64,000 nucleotides of DNA from an uncultured Bacteroidales bacterium. Lineage in GTDB: Bacteria > Bacteroidota > Bacteroidia > Bacteroidales > Bacteroidaceae. Positions 26,869-33,701 of the stretch are shown in pieces. The first letter of the stretch is position 1, and the number at the start of each line of letters is the position of its first letter. Below the pieces are notes generated by a model that was given only the letters and a program-made list of their open reading frames with translations, was not told the DNA's origin and searched no databases. A program made the position numbers and the translations under genes. The stretch is from NCBI GenBank assembly GCA_902779845.1, contig CACZCZ010000029.1, positions 1-64,000 of the forward strand, read 5' to 3'.

Positions 26869-26942
26869 TAGCAACAGCATCGAAAACGATATAAGAATAT
26901 ATGGCAAAGAAGACTAAGAAGACAGAGGACGAAGCTATAAAG

Positions 26943-27019
26943 GTGGTCGCAAAATACGACAACCCTGACGAGGTTATCACAAATGGTGACAACCAACAGC
27001 TTGAGGTCGCAAATCGTGA
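26943..27019. repeat. palindromic repeats in the ORF6N N-terminal extension
   Basis: Variants of GGTCRCAAA-n-YGTGACC occur near 26944-26962, 26973-26993 and 27004-27021. They are imperfect palindromes and precede the DNA-binding domain. Confidence 0.65.
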
Positions 27020-27188
27020 CCACAAAAGCGTTGATATAAAATCGATGATTCGAAATATCCGAGGTCAGCAAGTGATGCTTGACTTTGAGTTGGCTATGCT
27101 TTATGGGGTTGAGACGAAAGTACTCAATCAGGCTGTTAAGCGTGATGACTTTATGTTTCAGTTGACAAAGAATGAGTTAGAATCTTTA

Positions 27189-27259
27189 AGGTCACAATTT
27201 GTGACCTCCAATTCACGTGAGAATCAGCAGGATACTAATTGGAAGTCACAATTTGTGAC
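27189..27259. repeat. perfect palindromes at the ORF6N truncation
   Basis: AGGTCACAA-T-TTGTGACCT (27189-27207) and GTCACAA-T-TTGTGAC (27245-27259) lie 56 bases apart, followed in both cases by CCAAT. They resemble operators for a dimeric DNA-binding protein, yet they lie inside the gene. Confidence 0.85.
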
Positions 27260-27311
27260 CTCCAATCTAAGCACAAATGGTGGCATGTTGGGTGAATCAC
27301 AGTGAATCAGT

Positions 27312-27470
27312 GAATCACGGGACGGTTCTTTGATCCGCTGAAGATGGATGAAAGTATTACGGATTTACGGACTCACGAAATAACACGAGGTAAGATGGAT
27401 TTACGGACTCACGGATATAAGGATTCACGGAAATAAGAACGGAATAAAAACGTTATAGAAATATATGAGT
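27312..27470. repeat. ~115-bp direct repeat, copy 1, before the AlbA_2 gene
   Basis: GAATCACGGGACGGTTCTTT...GGATTTACGGACTCACG...AAATAAGAACGG..AAAAACRTTATAGAAAT matches copy 2 (29036-29150), apart from a 36-bp partial internal duplication in copy 1. In one frame both copies encode GRFFDPLKM(D/A)ESITDLRTH ending GYKDSRK and a stop, so they look like a copied gene tail. Confidence 0.75.
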
Positions 27471-28991
27471 ATAGAAGAGATACGAGCATTGCTCAACGAC
27501 ATTGAGAGCGACAGGGTGGAACGCACGATTTCCACTACCAATACGGATAAGTTCGGACAGGCAATCTGTGCTTTCGCCAACGATTTGCCTGACCACAAGC
27601 AAGCCGGCTTTCTGTTCTTGGGTGTTAAGGACGATGGCGAGGTGCAGGGTCTTGACGTAACGGATGAGTTGCTGAAGAATGTGGCTGCTATCCGTACTGA
27701 CGGCAATATACAGCCTCAGCCTTCGATGACAGTAGAGAAGGTGGCAATGCCCGAGGGCGACATCGTGATGATACGGGTGGAACCATCGGTGTTTCCTCCT
27801 GTCAAGTATAAAGGCCGCATCTGGATAAGGATTGGCCCTCGCAAGGGAGTGGCCAACGAGGACGATGAGCGTATCTTGCTGGAAAAGCGCCGGACGAACG
27901 TGACGGCTTTTGATGTGTCGCCCTGTCTGAATGCGACTATCGACGACATGGACTTACAGAAGTTCAAGCATTACTTCCTGCCTAAGGCGATGACGGACGA
28001 TGAGATTGAGGAAGACCGTAAGGAGGGACGTACCGTCAAGCATCAACTGTCGTCATTTGGATTCTTCGACATGAAGTACGAATGCCCTACGAATGCCGGT
28101 ATACTATTCTTTGCCAAGAACCTGCGCAGATTTATCCCAGGGGCGTATATCCAGTATGTGCGCTTTGCGGGCAAAGACCGTGCTGGCGACATTATGACCG
28201 AGCATGAGTTTAAGGGGAACCTGTGTACCACGCTGGAGGAACTGGATACGTTTGTGGAAACCACGATTGCCAATCGCCGCCCGATACCCGTCAGCTCTAC
28301 ACGCGAAGACCCGTTTGTGGACTATCCCTACTGGGCCACTCGTGAGCTGCTGATGAACGCCATCTGCCATCGCGACTATACCAGCAACGGCCCCATTCAG
28401 TTCTATCAGTACGATGACCGTATAGAGATAATGAATCACGGAGGACTGTATGGTAAAGCCAACGAACAGAACTTCCCCAAGGTGAACGATTATCGTAATA
28501 TCGTTGTGGCTGAGGCAATGAAGGTACTGGGCTTTGTGAATCGTCATAGCAGGGGCGTACAGAGGGTGCAGAAAGAACTGAAGGCCAACGAGAACGGCGA
28601 GGCAGAGTACGATTTCAGCTACCAGACAGCCGTGATGGTGAAGGAAATGAAGTCTCCACTTGGTGAGCGTGCTTTACAGGAAGCAATAGCTCGTGGCTTC
28701 GTAACGGAAAATAATGATGGAAAATCCCAGAAACAGCCAAAATTGTCTGTTCATGAAGAAAAACAGCCACAAAAACAGCCAAATTTGTCTATTTCAGAGT
28801 TCCCGACAATGCTTACTTGGAATGTGTATCATGCTATCAAGCTGAATCGCAAAGCGAAGTATTCTTGGCTGGCCGACAACCTCGGAGTCAGTGAACGTAC
28901 TATTCAACGTGCAATAGACGATTTGAAGGAACTGGGATACATCAAGAAGGAGCACTCAAAGATAAAAGGTGAGTGGCAGCTGCTGAAGTAG
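27465..28991 (+). CDS. AlbA_2 / AAA_4-type ATP-binding protein with winged helix
   Basis: The 508-residue protein begins with an AlbA_2 (Schlafen-like) domain: ESDRVERTISTTNTDKFGQA and GGxxFLGVKDDGEVQG-type sequence (as FLFLGVKDDGEVQG). A GHKL-like ATP-binding domain follows (RELLMNAICHRDYTSNGPI, then NHGGL). A linker with KQPKLS and KQPNLS, encoded by near-repeats, precedes a C-terminal winged helix (YSWLADNLGVSERTIQRAI). Such proteins are widespread in mobile regions and are usually called transcriptional regulators or ATP-binding proteins; some are linked to defence. The target is unknown. It is preceded and followed by copies of the same ~115-bp repeat. Confidence 0.82.
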   Translation: MSIEEIRALLNDIESDRVERTISTTNTDKFGQAICAFANDLPDHKQAGFLFLGVKDDGEVQGLDVTDELLKNVAAIRTDGNIQPQPSMTVEKVAMPEGDIVMIRVEPSVFPPVKYKGRIWIRIGPRKGVANEDDERILLEKRRTNVTAFDVSPCLNATIDDMDLQKFKHYFLPKAMTDDEIEEDRKEGRTVKHQLSSFGFFDMKYECPTNAGILFFAKNLRRFIPGAYIQYVRFAGKDRAGDIMTEHEFKGNLCTTLEELDTFVETTIANRRPIPVSSTREDPFVDYPYWATRELLMNAICHRDYTSNGPIQFYQYDDRIEIMNHGGLYGKANEQNFPKVNDYRNIVVAEAMKVLGFVNRHSRGVQRVQKELKANENGEAEYDFSYQTAVMVKEMKSPLGERALQEAIARGFVTENNDGKSQKQPKLSVHEEKQPQKQPNLSISEFPTMLTWNVYHAIKLNRKAKYSWLADNLGVSERTIQRAIDDLKELGYIKKEHSKIKGEWQLLK

Positions 28992-29035
28992 CGTAAGACA
29001 TTCCAGTATGGCAAGAGCGAGAGGATGCCACGAGG

Positions 29036-29150
29036 AATCACGGGACGGTTCTTTGATCCGCTGAAGATGGCTGAAAGTATTACGGATTTACGGACTCACG
29101 GATATAAGGATTCACGGAAATAAGAACGGGAAAAAACATTATAGAAATAA
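29036..29150. repeat. ~115-bp direct repeat, copy 2, before the second Fic gene
   Basis: This is the second copy of the element described at 27312-27470. Here the encoded tail can be followed further back (QYGKSERMPRGITGRFF), immediately after the AlbA_2 gene stop. A short partial copy (GAATCACGGGAC) recurs at about 30289. Confidence 0.75.
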
Positions 29151-29162
29151 GTAAGGCGAGAT

Positions 29163-30281
29163 ATGAACGACGAACAGAAATATACCATTCAGGGGTTGGA
29201 TGAATACATCCGCCAAGGAGAACCGCAACAGCGTGAGCGTAGCGAAGCATGGAAGGTGGCCATCGGTCTGCAACAGGTTGACAGGCTTCAGACTTCTGAG
29301 TACCTGCTTGATACGGCTAAGCGCCACATTGAGGGCGATATCAGTATTGGAGAGGCAAAGGAGCTGATAGACTCTTACTACAAGTCTGTTTCAGGACGCA
29401 AGGAGGTGGAAAACGACCGCACGGAAGAGGCTGATAAGGTGGCTGCGCGTATAACTGAGCTGATAGAAGAGAAAACGTTCTCGTTTACGCCAGCACAGCT
29501 GATTTCCATCCATCGTCGATTGTTTGAGGGTATCTACAAACTGGCAGGGCGTATTCGCGACTATAACATCACGAAGAACGAGTGGGTGCTTGGCGGCAAA
29601 ACGGTGTATTATGCCAGTGCCGACACCATCAGCGACACGCTGGCATACGACATGGGACAGGAACGCGAATTCAACTATGCTAACTTGAATATCGATGAGG
29701 CCATACGTCATCTGACTCGTTTCTGTGCCAATCTCTGGCAGGTGCATGCTTTCTGCGAGGGCAATACGAGAACAACAGCGGTATTCATGATCAAGTATCT
29801 GCGTACGCTGGGATTTAATGTGGTGAACGATGTGTTTGCAGAGAACTCCTGGTATTTCCGTAATGCGCTGGTACGTGCCAACTACAGCGACTTGACAGCT
29901 GGAATCTCAGAGACTACGCTCTATTTGGAGCGATTTTTCCGTAGCATGATGCTGGGCGAAGAGCACAACCTGAGGAACAGAATCATGCATGTGGATTGGG
30001 GGAAAGTTGCCGATGAAGCAACGCCCCAAAGTGCAAATAATGGTGCTCAAAGTGCAAAATTGAGCGACGAACTGCCTCCAAAGTGCAAAAATTGCACTTT
30101 GGAAGAGGTGGCGGTGCTTCGCATGATGCATGAGAATCCTTCGGCCACGCAAAAGGAAATAGCCACAGCGATAGGTAAGTCTGAACGAACCGTCAAGACA
30201 ATTACCGTTGCGCTTCAGGAGAAATTGATAGTAAAGCGCGTGAACGGTAAACGAAATGGATATTGGGAATTTATAAAATGA
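29163..30281 (+). CDS. Fic family protein with C-terminal winged helix
   Basis: The 372-residue protein has the Fic motif HAFCEGNTRT with catalytic His at H195 and the upstream beta-hairpin region (YKLAGRIRDYNITKNEW). The final Arg of the motif is kept, so AMP transfer is plausible. No obvious S/TxxxE(G/N) inhibitory helix was found close to the N-terminus, so its control is unclear. A palindrome-encoded linker (PPKCKNCTLEEV) separates it from a winged helix (ATQKEIATAIGKSERTVKTI). It differs in sequence from the first Fic protein, so the two are not recent duplicates. Confidence 0.85.
   Translation: MNDEQKYTIQGLDEYIRQGEPQQRERSEAWKVAIGLQQVDRLQTSEYLLDTAKRHIEGDISIGEAKELIDSYYKSVSGRKEVENDRTEEADKVAARITELIEEKTFSFTPAQLISIHRRLFEGIYKLAGRIRDYNITKNEWVLGGKTVYYASADTISDTLAYDMGQEREFNYANLNIDEAIRHLTRFCANLWQVHAFCEGNTRTTAVFMIKYLRTLGFNVVNDVFAENSWYFRNALVRANYSDLTAGISETTLYLERFFRSMMLGEEHNLRNRIMHVDWGKVADEATPQSANNGAQSAKLSDELPPKCKNCTLEEVAVLRMMHENPSATQKEIATAIGKSERTVKTITVALQEKLIVKRVNGKRNGYWEFIK
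30078..30102. repeat. palindrome in the second Fic linker
   Basis: CCAAAGTGCAA and TTGCACTTTGG form 11-bp arms around AAA. Two partial copies (CAAAGTGCAAA) lie just upstream (about 30022-30060). All are read in frame. Confidence 0.85.
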
Positions 30282-30328
30282 ATCACCGAATCACGGGACA
30301 AGAACTTTAATTCACAACAAGGCACAGC

Positions 30329-30637
30329 ATGAATCTTCCTAAATTCATCATCACAATGGATGGGTACTTCCGCCTGGGAATGGTTAATCAGCATAAGGAC
30401 TTGCTGGTGGGAGATGACCAATGCATCGGGGGAGGATACTATCAGTTTGACTGGACAAGTAACCGCCTGATTCTTGACCGCGCATCGTATGACTTTGGAC
30501 GGCCACGCTGGCATTTGCTGGATACTCTTAGGGTGCCGGCACAGTATCGCGGGCTTCGCATCGTGTACATCTACAATGATGACTTCCACGAGGATTTCAA
30601 CGTGAGTGATGAACTGAAAATAGAATATTACGAATAA
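30329..30637 (+). CDS. hypothetical protein, 102 residues
   Basis: I do not recognise a family. The product is small, acidic and aromatic-rich, with FIITMDGYFRLGMVNQHKDLL, then a GGGYYQFD segment, and no signal or membrane segment. Similar short proteins that start with MDGYFRxGxVxxHxDL seem to be common in Bacteroidales. It ends 13 bp before the sugar-isomerase-like gene. It may mark the return to chromosomal sequence. Confidence 0.6.
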   Translation: MNLPKFIITMDGYFRLGMVNQHKDLLVGDDQCIGGGYYQFDWTSNRLILDRASYDFGRPRWHLLDTLRVPAQYRGLRIVYIYNDDFHEDFNVSDELKIEYYE

Positions 30638-30650
30638 GATAAATGGGATT

Positions 30651-31775
30651 ATGAAGATTGCAGTATATACTTTAACATCAGAACTCCACGATGAAAGGGC
30701 GGTGGAGGCTGGGACACACGAGTTCCTGGAAGGTCTTGGCATTGAATATGTCTTCCGAGGGAGCGACTATGCTGACTATGGCAGCCTTCCGCTGTCGCTC
30801 ATCTATGTGCGGACAGGTGGTACAGAGGGTATCTTCCTGCACCTGCTGCCCACGCTGCTGGAGAAATCACGCCAGCCGTTCTACCTCCTCACCTCCGGCA
30901 AAAGCAATTCGCTGGCGGCCTCGATGGAGATCCTGTCGTATCTGCGCCAAAAGGGGATTCAAGGAGAGATTCTGCACGGTAGCAATGCGTATATCACAGA
31001 ACGCATCGCCACGCTGGGACGTGTGGCAGAGGCACGACAACAGCTGGCTGGCAAGAAGCTGGGGGTCATCGGCAGACCGTCGGACTGGCTCATCTCCAGC
31101 GGCGCAGACTATGGTGTAGTAAGAGAGCACCTTGGCATAGAGCTCGTGGATATCTCCATGCAGGAATTGCTTGATGCCATTGACGATTGCGCCATTTACG
31201 AAGGACTGAAGAAGGTGATCTGCGCACACCAATTGAACGGCTTCACCCTGCGCTGCTTCGACCTGCTGACGGCTTTGAAAAGCACGGGTTGCCTGGCGCT
31301 GGCGAAGCTGAACAGCGAGGGTTATGTGGCAGGTTGCGAGGGCGATGTGCCGGCTATGCTGTCGATGATGATAGCCCGCTCGCTGACAGGAGTCTCAGGC
31401 TTCCAGGCTAACCCGGCACGCATCAATCCCGACACGGGCGAGCTGCTGTTTGCCCATTGCACGATTCCGCTGGATATGGTGGAGCGCTACGAACTGGACA
31501 CGCATTTCGAGTCGGGCATCGGCGTGGGTGTTCGTGGATATATGAAAGAGGGCCCTGTCACGCTGTTCAAGGTGTCGGGCGACCTCAAGCGGAGTTTCGT
31601 GGCCGAAGGGAAGCTCGTGGGGAGTACTGCAGAGCCCGACCTCTGTCGCACGCAACAGGTCATCCAGCTCTCAGATGCCAGCCAAGCGTCCTATTTCCTG
31701 ACGAACCCCATTGGGAATCACCACATCGTCATCCCCGGGCATATCGGTTCGCTGCTGGAAGAAATGCTGAAATAG
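30651..31775 (+). CDS. L-fucose/L-arabinose isomerase-fold protein
   Basis: The 374-residue cytosolic protein has a layout like the C-terminal part of the fucose/arabinose isomerase superfamily: CFDLLTALKSTGCLALAKLN, then GCEGDVPAMLSMM (metal-site-like Glu/Asp) and HCTIPLDM. It is shorter than true L-fucose isomerases (about 590 residues), so I do not assign a substrate. It follows the small hypothetical gene by 13 bp and precedes a YgjP-type metalloprotease. Confidence 0.6.
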   Translation: MKIAVYTLTSELHDERAVEAGTHEFLEGLGIEYVFRGSDYADYGSLPLSLIYVRTGGTEGIFLHLLPTLLEKSRQPFYLLTSGKSNSLAASMEILSYLRQKGIQGEILHGSNAYITERIATLGRVAEARQQLAGKKLGVIGRPSDWLISSGADYGVVREHLGIELVDISMQELLDAIDDCAIYEGLKKVICAHQLNGFTLRCFDLLTALKSTGCLALAKLNSEGYVAGCEGDVPAMLSMMIARSLTGVSGFQANPARINPDTGELLFAHCTIPLDMVERYELDTHFESGIGVGVRGYMKEGPVTLFKVSGDLKRSFVAEGKLVGSTAEPDLCRTQQVIQLSDASQASYFLTNPIGNHHIVIPGHIGSLLEEMLK

Positions 31776-31831
31776 CGGCCGCGTCCTTGGCCCGACAAGC
31801 AACCATCATACAATCAAAGAATCTCTGCTAA

Positions 31832-32395
31832 ATGGCTATTGTGTTGACATACAGACGGACAAGCCGGTTGTCGATGCGCATCGTGAAGAATGGCGATGTG
31901 CACGTGTCGGCGCCTGTCGGCATGGCGAGGAAAGAGGTGGAAGCGTTTGTCCATCGGCATCAGGACTGGATTGTGGAAGCAAGGAAGAAGACGGCCGAGC
32001 GCCAGCAGCAGCGAGCAGCCTTCTACCATCAGCTGCCATTGGCCACAAAGGCTCAAAGGACGGAGGCTACGGAGAGGATCAGGACGCTGGTGGAGCCCAT
32101 GATGGAACGGCACGCAAGAGAGATGGGGGTCAGCCCGAGCGCCGTCAGCTATCGCCCGATGATTTCACGTTGGGGGGTGTGCAAGGTGAAGGATTGCAGC
32201 ATCTGCTACTCCACCTACTTACTGCTGCTGCCAGAATGGTGCATCGAGCACGTCGTGGTTCATGAGCTCTGCCACCTGCTGGAGCCCAGCCATAACGCCC
32301 GTTTTCATGCGCTGATGGACAAATTCTATCCGAGGTGGAGGGCAGCGAGACAGGAGACGCGCAGGATAGCAAAGGAGGAGCGAGGCTGCGATTGA
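31832..32395 (+). CDS. YgjP/M48-type metallopeptidase
   Basis: The 187-residue protein belongs to the YgjP-like metal-dependent hydrolase family. The zinc site HELCH (H144, E145, H148) is followed by the downstream His in HNARFH, and SRWGVCKVKDCSICYST is the family's conserved strand. It has no signal peptide, so it should act in the cytosol. Its substrate is unknown. The gene stands alone after the isomerase-like gene. Confidence 0.85.
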   Translation: MAIVLTYRRTSRLSMRIVKNGDVHVSAPVGMARKEVEAFVHRHQDWIVEARKKTAERQQQRAAFYHQLPLATKAQRTEATERIRTLVEPMMERHAREMGVSPSAVSYRPMISRWGVCKVKDCSICYSTYLLLLPEWCIEHVVVHELCHLLEPSHNARFHALMDKFYPRWRAARQETRRIAKEERGCD

Positions 32396-32412
32396 TTATC
32401 TTTTTTACACTT

Positions 32413-32478
32413 AAAAACGTGGAATATGTGACCCTGGAGGCAAATATTTGCCTCTGGCTGCACGCATTCCAAACTTTT
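32413..32478. repeat. 66-bp imperfect palindrome before the Mrp gene
   Basis: The centre GAGGCAAAT-ATTTGCCTC is a perfect 18-bp palindrome (32437-32454). The arms continue imperfectly (TGGAAT..GTG / CAC..ATTCCA) to about 33 bp each. It lies directly upstream of a TATATTTG element. It may be a REP-like element, a terminator for the upstream gene or an operator. Confidence 0.65.
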
Positions 32479-32482
32479 TGTG

Positions 32483-32490
32483 TATATTTG
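32483..32490 (+). promoter_or_regulatory. -7 element of the Mrp/ApbC gene
   Basis: TATATTTG matches TAnnTTTG. The start codon is 63 bases downstream. The expected -33 position falls inside the palindrome and lacks a clear TTG. Confidence 0.5.
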
Positions 32491-32552
32491 CCCCGCTATC
32501 GCGTGAGCGCGAACATTATAGAATGTAATTAACTTTTCATTTTTCACTCAAT

Positions 32553-33668
32553 ATGACTCTCTACCCACAACTCATCATAGACGCCCTGAAGACCGTGCGC
32601 TATCCCGGCACGGGCAAGAACATCGTGGAGATTGGGATGGTAGAAGACGACCTGCGCATCGCCGGGATGCACGTCAGCTTCTCCCTCCTCTTCGACAAAC
32701 CCACGAACCCATTCCTGAAATCCCTCGTCAAAGCCTCCGAGGCTGCCATCCACGCCTATGTCAGCAAGGATGTCGAGGTGGAGATCAGAACCCTCTCCCC
32801 TAAGTCCTCCCCCGATGGTGAGGGGAGTGCTGCCAGTAGCACTCCGAGCTATGCTCACCTTGGCAACATTATTGCCGTTTCCTCTGGAAAAGGCGGTGTG
32901 GGCAAGAGCACCGTGGCCGCCAATCTGGCCATCGGACTGGCACGTCTGGGACACCGCGTAGGGTTGCTGGACTGCGACATCTTCGGTCCTTCGATGCCCA
33001 AGATGTTCCAGGTGGAGAACGAGCGCCCGTATAGCGAGGAGATTGACGGCAAGGCGATGATCGTCCCTATTGAGAAATACGGGGTGAAGATGCTGAGCAT
33101 TGGCTTCTTCGTAGATCCCGACACCCCTACCCTCTGGCGTGGCGGCATGGCCTCAAATGCGCTGAAGCAGCTCATCGGCGAGGCCGCCTGGGGCGACCTC
33201 GACTACTTCATCCTGGACACCCCTCCGGGCACGAGCGATATTCATCTGACGCTGGTGCAGACGCTGCCCATCACGGGGGCCGTCATCGTCTCGACGCCTC
33301 AGCAGGTGGCGCTGGCCGACGCGCGCAAGGGCATCAATATGTACACCAATGAGAAGGTGAATGTGCCCATCCTGGGACTGGTGGAGAACATGAGCTGGTT
33401 CACGCCGGCGGAGCTGCCCGACAACCGCTACTACATCTTCGGCCGCGAGGGTGTGAAGGCGCTGGCCGAGGAGATGAATGTGCCGCTGCTGGCACAGATC
33501 CCGCTGGTGCAGAGCGTCTGCGAGAGTGGCGACAGCGGCGAACCGGCCGTGCTGCACCCCGAGACGCCCACCGGCAATGCCTTCCTGCAACTGGCTGCAC
33601 GCGTAGTCACACAGACCGACAAGCGGAACGCCGAGATGGAGACAACGAAGATTGTGGAAACGCACTGA
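32553..33668 (+). CDS. apbC: Mrp/NBP35-family Fe-S cluster carrier ATPase
   Basis: The 371-residue protein has an N-terminal MIP18/DUF59 domain (residues 1 to about 78), then a P-loop ATPase with the deviant Walker A GKGGVGKS (112-119). SVxxLDCDIFGPS-type and DTPPGTSDIHLTL motifs follow. Members carry Fe-S clusters to apoproteins. The usual CxxC after ENMS is absent: the sequence reads NMSWFTPAELPDNRYYIFG. Cluster binding must therefore differ from the E. coli type. Residues about 80-96 (SPKSSPDGEGSAASS) are encoded by GC-rich repeats and lengthen the interdomain linker. Confidence 0.88.
   Translation: MTLYPQLIIDALKTVRYPGTGKNIVEIGMVEDDLRIAGMHVSFSLLFDKPTNPFLKSLVKASEAAIHAYVSKDVEVEIRTLSPKSSPDGEGSAASSTPSYAHLGNIIAVSSGKGGVGKSTVAANLAIGLARLGHRVGLLDCDIFGPSMPKMFQVENERPYSEEIDGKAMIVPIEKYGVKMLSIGFFVDPDTPTLWRGGMASNALKQLIGEAAWGDLDYFILDTPPGTSDIHLTLVQTLPITGAVIVSTPQQVALADARKGINMYTNEKVNVPILGLVENMSWFTPAELPDNRYYIFGREGVKALAEEMNVPLLAQIPLVQSVCESGDSGEPAVLHPETPTGNAFLQLAARVVTQTDKRNAEMETTKIVETH
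32791..32855. repeat. in-frame GC-rich repeat in the Mrp linker
   Basis: CCCTCTCCCC, CCTCCCCCGATGG and GAGGGGAGTGCT, followed by a small GTGCT/AGCAC inverted repeat, encode the Ser/Gly/Pro-rich linker between the two domains. Confidence 0.55.
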
Positions 33669-33701
33669 AGACCGAAACAACGAAAACAACCTAATAAGAA
33701 G

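Larger units (their letters stand above)
26901..27305 (+). pseudogene. truncated ORF6N domain gene
   Basis: The 134-residue product has most of an ORF6N DNA-binding domain (RNIRGQQVMLDFELAMLYGVETKVLNQAVKRD, split here as seen). It then loses its conserved end (the usual YAFTEQG part). The break is at two copies of a palindrome around GGTCACAA-T-TTGTGACC, read as SQFVTSN twice. Related palindromes encode the unusual N-terminal extension. Intact relatives carry a longer C-terminal part, so this is probably a deletion product. It starts 32 bp after recQ. Confidence 0.7.
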
